Source of the DNA: G026625185 sp963727835
GTDB taxonomy: Bacteria; Desulfobacterota; WTBG01; JAGOGO01
Length of the DNA stretch: 64,000 nucleotides
Direction: 5' to 3'
Assembly: GCA_963727835.1 (NCBI GenBank)
Contig: CAVSIB010000055.1
Location: 1-64,000 of the forward strand
Part shown: piece by piece, positions 25,424 to 35,720 of the stretch
How the letters are laid out: each line of letters starts with the position of its first letter
Numbering within the stretch: position 1 is the first letter of the stretch
Notes under the pieces: generated by a model
The model's input: the letters and a program-made list of their open reading frames with translations, nothing else
Told to the model about the DNA's origin: nothing
Database searches by the model: none
Made by a program: the position numbers and the translations under genes

Positions 25424-26833
25424 ATGGTTCCGGCAAATTTCCATCCTGATACTCCCGAAGATCTGATTCCAGAGTATCAAGCAGAAATGGTTTATGAATG
25501 CATTGGCTGCGGAAAAAGCTTTGACATCAACCAGTTTTTATACACCTGCCCTCAATGCAAAAGTCTCCTGAGAATAAAAAATGTAAGTTTCTCAAAGCTT
25601 AAGGAAAAACCAGGTGAGTACTGGCAGGAAGTTTTTGATTATCGAAAAATGCTCAACATTGCCTCATTAAAAGGAATCTTCAGGTTTTACGAGTTTATTT
25701 TTCCGATTATCCCTCTCGAGGACATTATTTATCTCGGCGAAGGGGATACCCCGATCGTTAAATCAAATCCGGAATTGAGTGATTTTATCGGCAAGGAATT
25801 CTACGTTAAAAACGACGGGCTTAACCCTTCGGTAAGTTTTAAGGATCGGGGAATGGCAAGTGCCGTCAGTTTTATCAACTACATGATCAAGAAATTCAAG
25901 ATCCAGGAACTTCTCGGTATCTGCGCCTCAACCGGTGATACCTCGGCGTCTGCGGCTCTTTACCTGAGCTATTTAGATAAAAAAATCGTTCGCTCCGTAG
26001 TCCTGCTTCCGGAGGGAAAAGTCACCCCCGCTCAACTTTCCCAGCCCCTCGGAAGCGGAGCCACGGTGATTGAAATTCCCGGAGTCTTTGATGACTGCAT
26101 GCAGATCGTGGAAGAGCTGGCGGAGAACTATCAAGTCTGCCTGCTTAACTCCAAAAATCCAATCCGCATCCAGGGACAAAAATCGTTTTCATTTGAGATC
26201 GCCCAGCAAATGGATTACAAGACCGACAATCTGGTGGTGGTTGTCCCCATTGGCAATGCGGGAAACGTAACCGCGATTATGGAGGGTTTTCTGGAATTTT
26301 TTCAGACCGGGGTTATCAAAACCCTTCCGTTGATTATCGGAGTCCAAAGCACCCATGCCAACCCGGTTGTGCAATGGAAGGAACGCGGCGTCTATACCCC
26401 GATGAGCGTTAAGCCGAGCGTTGCTCAGGCGGCCATGATCGGAAACCCAGTTTCCTTTCCCAAGGTCTCACACTTGGTGGAAAATTATTTTAAGAAAAAT
26501 TTCTTGGCGGTATCCGTAACCGAACAGGAGATCATCGAGGGGATGCTTCAGGCAAACCGGCATGGACATGTGGTTTGCACGCAAGGAGGAGAGTCTATCA
26601 TGGGGCTTAAAGCCGCTCTCACAAAAGGAATCATCCCGGAGAACGCTGACGTGGTGGTGGATTCAACCTCGCACCAGTTAAAGTTCATGAACTTCCAGCA
26701 GATGTATTTCGAAGACTCCTATCCTCCTGAGTTTGAGATTCATCCCCGGAAGGAACTGCAAAATAGTCCTTTTCAGCTCAAAGCGTCGGCTTCGGAAATC
26801 GCCTCATTTCTGAAATTGAAAAAGAAAGTTTAA
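25424..26833 (+). CDS. thrC: Threonine synthase
   Basis: Pyridoxal-phosphate enzyme converting O-phosphohomoserine to threonine, 469 aa. An N-terminal zinc-ribbon-like pair (CIGCGKSF and CPQCKS) is followed by the cofactor lysine in NPSVSFKDRGM and by CASTGDTSASAALY. The long form with an extra N-terminal region and a loop after the catalytic core fits class I-like enzymes. ATG at 25424 is chosen because AGGTGA lies 5 nt upstream; a GTG three codons earlier is less likely. argC follows after 20 nt, so the two are probably co-transcribed. Confidence 0.92.
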   Translation: MVPANFHPDTPEDLIPEYQAEMVYECIGCGKSFDINQFLYTCPQCKSLLRIKNVSFSKLKEKPGEYWQEVFDYRKMLNIASLKGIFRFYEFIFPIIPLEDIIYLGEGDTPIVKSNPELSDFIGKEFYVKNDGLNPSVSFKDRGMASAVSFINYMIKKFKIQELLGICASTGDTSASAALYLSYLDKKIVRSVVLLPEGKVTPAQLSQPLGSGATVIEIPGVFDDCMQIVEELAENYQVCLLNSKNPIRIQGQKSFSFEIAQQMDYKTDNLVVVVPIGNAGNVTAIMEGFLEFFQTGVIKTLPLIIGVQSTHANPVVQWKERGVYTPMSVKPSVAQAAMIGNPVSFPKVSHLVENYFKKNFLAVSVTEQEIIEGMLQANRHGHVVCTQGGESIMGLKAALTKGIIPENADVVVDSTSHQLKFMNFQQMYFEDSYPPEFEIHPRKELQNSPFQLKASASEIASFLKLKKKV

Positions 26834-26853
26834 TGAACAGGAGAAAAAAATCC

Positions 26854-27900
26854 ATGGAAAAAATCCGTATTGGTGTGATCGGCTCCACCAGTCTCACGGC
26901 TCAAGTCTTACTTCAGCTCCTTGTCCGGCACAATCACGTTGAACTTAGGATCCTCACGTCAGAAAGCAGGCCCGGAGAAAAAGCGGCTCACTATTACAAG
27001 TTTCTCAAAGGAAAATTTTCCGGTGTCTTTAACGAATATGATGAAAAAGAAATTTTGGAAGAAACAGATGTGGTTTTTCTTGCCAAACAGCACGGGGAGT
27101 TTTTAGCCCAGACCATCACGCTCTTTAATCAGGCCAAAAAGAAAAATAAGAATTTTAAAATAATTGACCTGAGCGCGGACTTCCGGCTTAAGAATCCCAA
27201 AGACTATGAAAAGTGGTACAGTTTTAAACATCCGGACGAAGCATTGCTTAAAAAATCGGTTTACGGACTTCCGGAGCTTTATCGAAAAAAAATCAAGCAG
27301 GCCAGCTTGATCGCTAACCCCGGGTGTTACCCGACCACCGTGATTTTAGGCGTTGCGCCTTTTCTTTTCCATCGCACGGTTGACCCAAGCTCCATTATTG
27401 TTGATGCCTATTCCGGAACCTCGGGAGCCGGAGTGCGGCCCAATGAACGGAACATGGCCATCTCCACCATGGAAAATATTCTGCCTTACAAGATAGGGAC
27501 TCATCAGCATACTCCGGAGATGGAGCAGGAACTCAGCGCTGTGGGAAAAAGCCGGGTAACCATAACCTTTGTCCCCCATGTTGTTCCCTTCCGCTTTGGC
27601 ATGCTTTCCAATATCTATCTTAAACCCTTTAAATCTCTGCCGACAGAAAAGGGGGTTGCGCTGCTTAAAAATTTTTACCGGAATGAACCCTTTGTCCGGG
27701 TTCTCGATCCGGGTGAATACCCGGAGATAAGGAACGTCGTGGGAACCAACTGGTGCGAACTGGGCTATACCTATGATCCGCGCACCAATACCAGCATTGT
27801 ATTAAGCGCGATCGATAATGCGGTCAAGGGAGCTTCCGGCCAGGCCATCCAGAATATGAACATCCTTTTCGGCTGGGAGGAAACAAACGGGCTTAGGTGA
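26854..27900 (+). CDS. argC: N-acetyl-gamma-glutamyl-phosphate reductase
   Basis: Third enzyme of arginine synthesis; reduces N-acetylglutamyl phosphate with NADPH. RIGVIGSTSLTAQVL is the Rossmann motif (the usual GASGY is altered), and NPGCYPTTVILG has the catalytic cysteine. HQHTPEMEQEL and FVPHVVPFRFGM are conserved in the family. The start at 26854 has CAGGAG upstream. No other arg genes are next to it. It converges on the carboxypeptidase gene, 30 nt apart. Confidence 0.93.
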   Translation: MEKIRIGVIGSTSLTAQVLLQLLVRHNHVELRILTSESRPGEKAAHYYKFLKGKFSGVFNEYDEKEILEETDVVFLAKQHGEFLAQTITLFNQAKKKNKNFKIIDLSADFRLKNPKDYEKWYSFKHPDEALLKKSVYGLPELYRKKIKQASLIANPGCYPTTVILGVAPFLFHRTVDPSSIIVDAYSGTSGAGVRPNERNMAISTMENILPYKIGTHQHTPEMEQELSAVGKSRVTITFVPHVVPFRFGMLSNIYLKPFKSLPTEKGVALLKNFYRNEPFVRVLDPGEYPEIRNVVGTNWCELGYTYDPRTNTSIVLSAIDNAVKGASGQAIQNMNILFGWEETNGLR

Positions 27901-27930
27901 TAGTCTACTTACTTTCAGCCTCATTGTGGT

Positions 27931-29136
27931 TTAACGCATCACAAGATCCTTGGGTCTTCTCCTTCCCACGAGGCTGCGGAAAATTAGAAGCAATACGATA
28001 ACACCCAGGATCACTCCTCCTATCTTCAGATACCGCTGCCACCCTCGGGGAACATCATTTTTAGCCAGCACATTTACCTGTCGGATCTGTTTTCCGCCCT
28101 CCTCTACGCTCACCTGCCCAACAACCGCTCCTTTTTTGATCGGCGCGGCGATTTGCGCAGGAATGCTTTCCGTTGTTTTTACACTTTCTTTCTCCCGCAC
28201 GGGAACAGTTATGACCACGCTATCCTGGGCGATTAACTCGACCGTATCAAACTTGCCTCCCTTGACAGGAATAGTCTTTACGGTACCCCCCTTTTTTAAA
28301 ACTTCCTTTAAAATAAAATTGCGAAAACCATAGTTAAGTAAATTAAGGGCTTCGGCTTCTCTTATCTTGGGTTTTTCTGCTCCCAGGACAACGGCAATCA
28401 GCCGCCTCCCCTCCCTCTGCGCGGTGGCCAGGAGATGATACCCGGATGACTTAATATAGCCGGTTTTAAGTCCATCCACCCCCACATTCATTTTTAAAAG
28501 TCCATTGCGGTTTCGCTGCGTGATGTTGTTATACGTAAACTCTTGCATGGAGTGGAGGTTAAGCCCCTGGGGATAATCTTTGATATAATGATAGGCCAAA
28601 ATCGCCATATCGCGGGCAGTGGTAGATTGACCGTCACCAGGCAATCCATGAACATTCACAAAGTGAGTATTCGTAAGCCCTAACTCTCGGGCCTTCCGAT
28701 TCATTTCATCGACAAACACTTCTACTTTTCCCGACATATGCTCAGCGACCGCAACACAGCCATCATTTGCCGAAACCACCGCAATGCCTTTCAAAAGGAC
28801 CTCCAAAGGCTCTTGGGTTCCCGCCTTAAGAAACATCTGTGACCCCCCCATCGACTGGGCGTATTCACTGACGGTCACCATGTCTTTGAGGGTAATGGCG
28901 CCACTTTTGAGTCCATCCTCCACTAAATAAAGTGTCATCACTTTAGTCAAGCTGGCTGGTTCGATCTTTTCATCGGCATTCTTTTCCAAAAGAAATTGAC
29001 CAGAATTAAAGTCCAGAAGAGCAGCGGCTTTGGCATTTACAGGAAAATTTTCCTGGCATACGCCGGTCATTCCGTCAGCAGTCAACACAACAAAAAAAAC
29101 CACCATAATGAACAGCACCTGTATTCGCATCCTCAT
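27931..29136 (-). CDS. D-alanyl-D-alanine carboxypeptidase (PBP5 family)
   Basis: Trims the terminal D-Ala from peptidoglycan in the periplasm. A signal peptide occupies about residues 1-28. The three active-site motifs are intact: SLTK (with catalytic Ser), SAND and KTG in VDGLKTGYIK. A beta-rich C-terminal domain (about 280-365) and a final hydrophobic helix (IGGVILGVIVLLLIFRSLV) with a basic tail anchor it in the membrane. The 401-aa length matches DacA/DacC proteins. Confidence 0.94.
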   Translation of the reverse strand: MRMRIQVLFIMVVFFVVLTADGMTGVCQENFPVNAKAAALLDFNSGQFLLEKNADEKIEPASLTKVMTLYLVEDGLKSGAITLKDMVTVSEYAQSMGGSQMFLKAGTQEPLEVLLKGIAVVSANDGCVAVAEHMSGKVEVFVDEMNRKARELGLTNTHFVNVHGLPGDGQSTTARDMAILAYHYIKDYPQGLNLHSMQEFTYNNITQRNRNGLLKMNVGVDGLKTGYIKSSGYHLLATAQREGRRLIAVVLGAEKPKIREAEALNLLNYGFRNFILKEVLKKGGTVKTIPVKGGKFDTVELIAQDSVVITVPVREKESVKTTESIPAQIAAPIKKGAVVGQVSVEEGGKQIRQVNVLAKNDVPRGWQRYLKIGGVILGVIVLLLIFRSLVGRRRPKDLVMR

Positions 29137-29333
29137 AGTTCAATCCCTTTCTTTTACGATAAAAATTATTGTGTTCTTAACCTTCTCTGCTTCACGCCCC
29201 ATGATCTAAAGAAAACTTCTCATAATTCTCACCCTCTCACTCCCTCAGCAACAGGACAGGAAGGAAACTTTTCAGGGCCAGACATAATGATAAAATGAAT
29301 TGTTATACTGGACGTGATCAGGGAATCCAGGCC

Positions 29334-29976
29334 TTAAAAATCCTCACCTTTTACAAAAGGATTATTCCTTTTTTCATCCCCAATGGTTGACGTGGGCCGA
29401 TACCCATAATTATGCCCGGGAAAAACTACGGTCTCGTCAGGAAGAGAAAAAAGTTTTTTGGTAATCGAATCTAAAAGCCTTGGCAAGGAACCGCCGGGTA
29501 AATCAGTTCTCCCTACCCCTTCGACAAAAAGCGTATCCCCCGTAAAAATATAACCCTTGGCATAAAGACACATACTGCCCTGAGAATGTCCGGGGGTATG
29601 GATAACCCGGAGTGCTTCTTCACCGAAACTAATCGTATCGCCATCTTTTACGAGAATATCAGGAGAAGGCGAAGGCTGGGCATCAAACATCATCAGCTTA
29701 TAGGAAGAATGCGCGGTCATAAAGTGAGCGTCAGCTTCATGAATGATAATTGCCGCATTCGTCTTTTTCTTAAGATCCGGCATTACCCATGATATGGTCA
29801 ATGTGTCCATGGGTGTTGACTATCTTTGTAATCCGAAAATTATGCTTTGCCGCGTCATCTAAAATTATTTCCACATCGCCGGATGGATCAATAACCAAAG
29901 CCTCTTTAGTTTTTTGACAACCAACTAAATAAGAAAATACCACGAACTGACTCATCTGATATTGTCTGATATACAT
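29334..29976 (-). pseudogene. GloB/ETHE1-like MBL-fold hydrolase, one frameshift
   Basis: The N-terminal half ends after THGHIDHIMGNA (zinc motif) and the rest continues in another frame with IHEADAHFM, HTPGHSQGSMCLY, IFTGDTLFVEGVGRTDLPGG and FPGHNYG. Dropping one G near 29778-29780 joins them into a 213-aa protein (GNADLKKKTN). The motifs match the hydroxyacylglutathione hydrolase or persulfide dioxygenase group. A single-base change in an otherwise fully conserved gene suggests a sequencing error as much as decay. Confidence 0.85.
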
Positions 29977-30002
29977 CCCTTTTCCTCTTCAATAGACATT
30001 CT

Positions 30003-30865
30003 TTAAAGCACCGTAATAAAAATTACTCCCATGATCATCACTAGACCTCCCACCAATCGTTCACCGATATTTTTTTCGTGAAAAATCAAGCCCCCGAAAA
30101 GCACGCTGAACACGAGGATCATCCTTTTGATGGAAATCATGTAGACCACTTCAACCCGCGCGATAGCTTGGTAATAAGCTATTGTCATTAACGCATAAAA
30201 AAATCCGATTAGCAAGAAAGTTTTTAGCTGTGGCTTGAAATTAAAAGGGATTTTCACCATCCTAAAAAAAACAACCGGGGTGAGTGCCATAGTTAATACC
30301 AGAGTGTAGAACATTCCAAAAAAAGGGGGCTCGAATGGAGCGTAGGGATTTTTCCTAAATTTGAGGTAATGCTATAAATAAATGCCACGCCGATCATCAT
30401 CAGTGACCCCTTTTCTTTTACGATGCTTCGCAGCGGAGCTAAAATTCCTTTTTGCCCGTAGGGGAGGTTGAGAAGATACGCGCTCCAGGCGATTAAAAAA
30501 ATTCCGATCAACCCAGATCGATCCGGTAATTCCCCTAAAATCAGAAATGACGTGACAATCAAAAATACCGGGGTCAACGATAAAAAAGGAATCGTAAGGG
30601 AAAAGGGAGAAACTTTGATTGCCTTGATGTAGAGAAAAATTGCCGTTACCTCCAACTGGCAAAAGCATACCCAAGGTTTTCCAAACAGTCCGATCTAAAA
30701 GAGGAATTTCCCCCGGAAGCATAAAGAGGAAAAAAACGGCAGGGCAAACCCGAATCTCACCCAGGCAACAACAAGTTCATCAGTTTCTTTTAAGGCTTTT
30801 TTACATAAGGCATCAGTGGTTGAGAGGCAAAAAACAGCAAGCAAGGCATAGAGAAACCAACCCAT
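30003..30865 (-). pseudogene. EamA/DMT-family transporter, three frameshifts
   Basis: The start near 30865 reads MGWFLYALLAVFCLSTTDAL, and hydrophobic segments continue in three frames to the end (GGLVMIMGVIFITVL). Frame changes lie near 30740, near 30655 (LLPV to LEVTAIFLYIKAIK) and in a run of seven T near 30315-30322 (SSPLFF to GMFYTLVLTMAL). Joined, it would be a 10-helix drug/metabolite transporter of about 287 aa with two EamA repeats. Substrate unknown. It starts 5 nt after the exoribonuclease gene and is probably in one operon with it. Confidence 0.75.
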
Positions 30866-30870
30866 AGTGG

Positions 30871-31884
30871 TTACCTCTCTCGATTATCCTCGCTTGCATC
30901 ATCAGGGCTTGTTTCCTCCGGAGATTCAATTGAGGTGTACGTCTTTTTAAAAAGAAAGCGTTCAAAAAACTTGTGAAACTCGCTCCAGTTGGATTGATTA
31001 TCACCGGTTTTGCCCATAACCTGCTGGAAGCCGTTAACCTTAGCATCCAAATCATCAAGGTAATAGAGCATTAGCGCTTCGATAGTCTTCGGGCGCTTGG
31101 GAGATCCGTAATTATAATCACCATGGTGACTTAAAATCATATGTTTGAGGAGCATCCGTAATTCTGAAGGAAAGCCAGAGATAGCATTGATCTTTTTTTC
31201 GATCATTTCCACCCCGATCGTGATGTGGCCGATAAGACGCCCTTCATCAGTATAATCAAAAGTTTTTTGAAAAGAAAGTTCATAAACCTTACCAAGATCA
31301 TGGAGGATCGCGCCGGTCAATAAAAGATCCCGATTAACATTGTCATAGTTATCAGAAGCCATCCGCGCTAAGCGCGCCATCGAGAGAGAATGCTCCATTA
31401 AGCCGCCCAGATAAACATGGTGAAGCGCCTTGGCCGCTGGAGCGGTCGTAAAAAGCTTTACAAATTCTTCTTCCGCAAAAAACAACCGGAGCAATTTTTT
31501 TAAATACTTATCTTTAATATCCTCCATAATTAATTGCAATTCTTTGAACATCTCCTCGCGGGGAAAAGGCGCAGCCGGCAGGAAATCTTGCAAATCAACA
31601 TCTCCCTCAGGACATTTTTTGAGATCAGCAATGGCGATCTGCATCCCCCCTTGATAGACAGATGAGCGGCCGGAAACGTTGATAAAATCATTTTTGCCAA
31701 AAATCTGGTCATAATGGACCGCCTCTTCCCAAACCCGAGCGTTGATCTCTCCGGTCCGGTCCATCAATTTAAGGCTTAAATAAGGAATCCCCCCTTTAGT
31801 AATCCCCATATGTTTTTCTTTTACTAAAAAGATTCCCTCGACGTGGCTGTTTTTATTAATCGCGCTGACAAATATGCCTTTCAC
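30871..31884 (-). CDS. YhaM-like 3'-5' exoribonuclease (OB-fold plus HD domain)
   Basis: A 337-aa cytosolic protein with an N-terminal OB-fold nucleic-acid-binding domain (about 15-95, LSLKLMDRTGEINARVW) and an HD phosphohydrolase domain. The metal ligands are visible as H in GGLMEHSLSMA, HD in AILHDLGKVYEL, H in LIGHITIG and HH in ILSHHGDYNYGSP. This arrangement is that of YhaM/CBF1 of Bacillus, an exoribonuclease. The C-terminal tail is acidic (SPEETSPDDASEDN). Confidence 0.88.
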   Translation of the reverse strand: MKGIFVSAINKNSHVEGIFLVKEKHMGITKGGIPYLSLKLMDRTGEINARVWEEAVHYDQIFGKNDFINVSGRSSVYQGGMQIAIADLKKCPEGDVDLQDFLPAAPFPREEMFKELQLIMEDIKDKYLKKLLRLFFAEEEFVKLFTTAPAAKALHHVYLGGLMEHSLSMARLARMASDNYDNVNRDLLLTGAILHDLGKVYELSFQKTFDYTDEGRLIGHITIGVEMIEKKINAISGFPSELRMLLKHMILSHHGDYNYGSPKRPKTIEALMLYYLDDLDAKVNGFQQVMGKTGDNQSNWSEFHKFFERFLFKKTYTSIESPEETSPDDASEDNRER

Positions 31885-31984
31885 CTTTACCCCCAGTAAG
31901 GTATAAAATTAACTTTAGGTTAATATTCTGCTAACATAATTACCACGAGAATACAACCCTAAATCCAAATTTTTTGGTTGAGTT

Positions 31985-34348
31985 ATGAGACTCAACCAAG
32001 GGCGGAGCATTTTGAATCCGGTAAGGTTTTTAAAACTAAACCCGTTTTTTGTCGCCTTTTTTCTCTTGGGTGCCTATTCTATCGCAACCCAAGTACTTTT
32101 AATCCGGGAATTTCTCGTTATATTTTTCGGTAATGAACTTTGTATGGGGATCATCTTTGCCGCTTGGTTCCTCTCAATTTTTTTAGGTGCAATTTTAGCC
32201 GGCCGAATCGTTTCCCATACTCAGAGAACCCTCGTGTTCTTTATCATTATCCAGTTCATCCTGCTTGTACTCCCGGCAATTCAAATAATCCTCACCCGCA
32301 ATCTTCGTCTTTTTCTCCACATCCCTTCAGGGGAATATATACCATTTTTACCGATGATGAGCTCCATTTTTCCCCTGCTTTTTCCTTTTAGTTTTTTTAT
32401 CGGGTTTATCTTTCCCTTTGCCATCAGCATCTATACCAATCACACAAAAACCATTGCCCAGCGAATTGGCGCGGTTTATGTTTATGAATCTCTCGGAAGC
32501 ATGATCAGTGGGGCGGTCTTAACCTTCTACCTCATTCTCCATTACTCCCCCTTTCTGATTATTGCTTTTTTTACTGCTGGAATTCTTCTCAACACTCTTT
32601 TTCTCACTCAGAAAATCCAAGAAAAGTTTTTTCAATTCCTTGTATTGGTTCTCTGGGGAATCTCCTTTTTAGCTTTTTCAGGATTGAGTTATTTCCATTT
32701 CTGGGACCAGATAGAAAACCATACTGTCCTTAAACGTTGGCAGAGTATTAGCCCTCAGATTGATCTCTTGCACTCCACCAATTCCCCGTACCAAAACATA
32801 GTGATAGCCAAACGGCTCGATCAATACAGCGTTTATGGAAATGGCCAAATTTTAACCTCCTTCCCTGACCCCTACCAATCAGCACTCAAGGCCCATTTTA
32901 TCCTTTGCGAGCATCCACATCCCGAGAAAGTTCTCCTCATTGGCGGAGGAATCTCCGGTATCATTAAGGAGATTTTAAAACATCCGGTAAAAACGCTCCA
33001 TTACGTAGAACTGGACGCAACCTTGGTGGAGATTGGGAAAAAATATTTACCCTCGGAAGATAAAATGGCTTTTCAAGATCCCCGGGTCAAAATCTTTTTA
33101 AGCGATGGCCGGTACTATGTAAAAAAATGCCAGGAAAAATATGACGAGATTATCCTCAACCTCCCCGATCCCTCGACCGCTCTGCTGAACCGATTCTATA
33201 CGCTCAATTTTTTCAAGGAGATAACGCGAATTTTGAAACCAGATGGTCTCCTGGTTACCGGAGTCAGGTCTTCCGAAAATTTCATTGGTCAGGATATCGG
33301 ACGCTATACTGCCTCTATTTACCATTCCTTATCCATGGTCTTTCCCTATGTTCTCGTTACTCCCGGAGAATATAACTATTTTTTTGCCAGCCGTTTTCCT
33401 CATGTTGCCACTGCGGACACCACAATTCTTGCCCACCGTTATTTGGATCGGAAAATCAAAACCCCGTATTTCTCGCCGTACCACTTCACGCTTTTCCTCC
33501 TTCCCGAGCGGGTTAAGTTCATTAATGAAGCAATAAAAAAAATTTCCACTCCGTATCTCAATACTGATGAGCGTCCGATAAGTTATTTTTACACCTTGAT
33601 CCTCTGGGATACCTTTTCAGGAGGAACGGGGAAAGGGTTTTTCCAGAAACTGGAACGACTTTCATGGAAATCGATTTTTCTCCCCTTAGGTTTAATCCTG
33701 GTTTTGCGGTTCATGTATTTAGCCATCGTAAAAAAGGAACCTCCTTCCCGAAAAATAATTTTTAACAGTCTCTACGCAATCTTCTCTACGGGCTTTGCGT
33801 CGATGGGGCTTGAAATCATCCTGCTTTTCGCTTACCAGAATCACTATGGTTGTCTCTATCAAAAGATTGGAATCATTGTGGCTCTCTTTATGGCCGGCCT
33901 AGCGGTGGGCGCGCACATAATGAACCAAGCGATGACAAGGCGGACCCGTAATGGGCAGAAAGTTTTACTGGCATGGGAAATGTCGATTACCGTATTTTCC
34001 CTCTCCCTTCCCTTTTTCTTGGATCTGGTCTTTCAGGAGAAAGAAAGTTTTGCTTTAAGTGAAGTGATGTTTATGGTGTTAGTTTTTGGAACCGGACTCT
34101 TGACCGGGGCAGAGTTTCCCCTAGTGAATAAAATCGTGATCAAAGAAGGCCTTGCGGCTGGCAGTTCTGCGGGCAAGGTAGATGGTTATGATCATTTAGG
34201 GGCTTCTCTGGGAGGAGCATTCACCGGCACTCTATTCGTGCCCCTGCTGGGTACTATTCAGTCATGTTTATTCATCGCTGGCCTCAATTTTATTTCCTGC
34301 CTTTTCCTGGTTTATTCCCTATCCAAAGAGCGACGCCTCATCCTATAA
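31985..34348 (+). CDS. Membrane-embedded spermidine-synthase-like protein
   Basis: A 787-aa three-part protein. About seven membrane helices (residues 20-240) precede a soluble spermidine-synthase-like Rossmann domain (about 310-520), and about six or seven helices follow (560-780). The nucleotide motif VLLIGGGISGIIKEIL, the acidic pair in YVELDATLVEIG, and NLPDPSTALLNRFYT are visible. The last has Pro-Asp where true aminopropyltransferases have a proton-acceptor Asp. Such fusions are usually labelled MFS/spermidine synthase; activity is unproven. Its end overlaps the convergent radical SAM gene by 6 nt. Confidence 0.82.
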   Translation: MRLNQGRSILNPVRFLKLNPFFVAFFLLGAYSIATQVLLIREFLVIFFGNELCMGIIFAAWFLSIFLGAILAGRIVSHTQRTLVFFIIIQFILLVLPAIQIILTRNLRLFLHIPSGEYIPFLPMMSSIFPLLFPFSFFIGFIFPFAISIYTNHTKTIAQRIGAVYVYESLGSMISGAVLTFYLILHYSPFLIIAFFTAGILLNTLFLTQKIQEKFFQFLVLVLWGISFLAFSGLSYFHFWDQIENHTVLKRWQSISPQIDLLHSTNSPYQNIVIAKRLDQYSVYGNGQILTSFPDPYQSALKAHFILCEHPHPEKVLLIGGGISGIIKEILKHPVKTLHYVELDATLVEIGKKYLPSEDKMAFQDPRVKIFLSDGRYYVKKCQEKYDEIILNLPDPSTALLNRFYTLNFFKEITRILKPDGLLVTGVRSSENFIGQDIGRYTASIYHSLSMVFPYVLVTPGEYNYFFASRFPHVATADTTILAHRYLDRKIKTPYFSPYHFTLFLLPERVKFINEAIKKISTPYLNTDERPISYFYTLILWDTFSGGTGKGFFQKLERLSWKSIFLPLGLILVLRFMYLAIVKKEPPSRKIIFNSLYAIFSTGFASMGLEIILLFAYQNHYGCLYQKIGIIVALFMAGLAVGAHIMNQAMTRRTRNGQKVLLAWEMSITVFSLSLPFFLDLVFQEKESFALSEVMFMVLVFGTGLLTGAEFPLVNKIVIKEGLAAGSSAGKVDGYDHLGASLGGAFTGTLFVPLLGTIQSCLFIAGLNFISCLFLVYSLSKERRLIL

Positions 34349-35512
34349 ATTTATCTGTTCCTTGCTCCAAACGCCCGGGATCGGCTGATGACAAAACTTA
34401 CAGGAACCTTTCTCAATGGAATTTTCCAAAATCGCAAACCCCATTCTCTGGATCAGAACCTTTTTGCAGGAGGGACAATACGTATTTTCACCCTCATGGC
34501 CAGGAACATTGCCGATATAAGGGAAATGAAGGCCCGCCGTAAACGCTGTTTCTCGTGCCATCTCCAAAGTCTTTACTGGCGTGGGGGGAAGGTTTTGGAT
34601 CTGATACATGGGATGAAAGCGGGAGAAGTGAATAGGAACATCAGGACCTAAATTCGCTTTAATCCAGGTGCACATCCTTTGTAACTCCTCAGGATTATCA
34701 TTCAAGGTGGGTATTATCAGCACAATGATTTCAAACCAGATCCCTATTTCTTTCAATCTTTGTAAGGTAGCTAAAACTGGCGCAAGCTCTCCGGAACAAA
34801 TATTCCGGTAAAACGTATCGTTAAACGACTTGAGGTCTATTCTCACGGCGGTTAACTGTTTACACAGTTCCCGAAGAGGAATTTCATTCATAAAACCATT
34901 GGAAATCATTACGCTTCCAATGCCTGCCGTGCGAGCTGTTTTTGCCATGTTGTACATTGAGGTATAAAATACCGTGGGTTCAGAATAGGTATAGGCAATG
35001 GTAGGGATGGATTGGTTGTGACAGATTTCTATAGCACGGTCAGGGGTTAATGAATCGTGGGGTATCTCTTCCGGCCGGGCCTGAGAAATCTCCCAATTTT
35101 GACAAAATTTACAGCAAATATTGCATCCTGCAGCTGCAATTGAAAAAGCAACTGTGCCCGGTAGGTAATGAAAAAAAGGTTTTTTCTCAATCGGGTCGAT
35201 ATGCGCCGCGCAGACTTTGTTATAGACTAAAGAATAATATTTTCCGCCCTGGTTCTCCTTGTTTCCGCAATATCCCCTTTTTCCCTCACCAACCTGACAT
35301 CTTCTCGGACACGTTTCACATTCAATCCTCAGAGAATCCAGTTTTCGGTAGAACATTTCCTCCTTTACATGCCCTTCGTCAGCCCTTGCCCCCCCAGCAT
35401 TCCATAAATTCAACCCAGACAAAGAATCTGGCCAATCAAGAAAAGAGCAGGAACAAACACAAGCGCTGGCAACCGCCCATCTAATAAATTCCCGTCGAGA
35501 AAATTTTTCCAT
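34343..35512 (-). CDS. AmmeMemoRadiSam-system radical SAM protein with Tat-like signal
   Basis: A 389-aa protein of the PflA-like radical SAM group. The cluster motif is AAAGCNICCKFCQNW (CX3CX2C). An N-terminal cysteine-rich site (CETCPRRCQVG, CGNK) and a C-terminal zinc-type pair (CPSCKK, CKFCHQ) flank the core. The N-terminus SRREFIRWAVASACVCSC looks like a twin-arginine export signal, although its hydrophobic part is short and ends in cysteines. The start at 35512 has AAGGAG 5 nt upstream. The usual AmmeMemoRadiSam partners (AMMECR1 and MEMO) are not in the window. Confidence 0.88.
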   Translation of the reverse strand: MEKFSRREFIRWAVASACVCSCSFLDWPDSLSGLNLWNAGGARADEGHVKEEMFYRKLDSLRIECETCPRRCQVGEGKRGYCGNKENQGGKYYSLVYNKVCAAHIDPIEKKPFFHYLPGTVAFSIAAAGCNICCKFCQNWEISQARPEEIPHDSLTPDRAIEICHNQSIPTIAYTYSEPTVFYTSMYNMAKTARTAGIGSVMISNGFMNEIPLRELCKQLTAVRIDLKSFNDTFYRNICSGELAPVLATLQRLKEIGIWFEIIVLIIPTLNDNPEELQRMCTWIKANLGPDVPIHFSRFHPMYQIQNLPPTPVKTLEMARETAFTAGLHFPYIGNVPGHEGENTYCPSCKKVLIQRMGFAILENSIEKGSCKFCHQPIPGVWSKEQINL

Positions 35513-35720
35513 CTTTTCTCCTTTTCGCTTCCCCCCCGTTCTTCCCCACTCATTGGTTCTCATCGCCTTCTTTCAAACAAGAAAGGAAAGACACACCAAT
35601 AATCGAAGGATGTTAATAAGAAAAATAATATTTTTTAAAAATATCTGGATTTTCTTTTGAAATATATTATATCATGTGACAAAGGAATTATCCAATAAAC
35701 TCACACAGCCTTTTTTCTTT

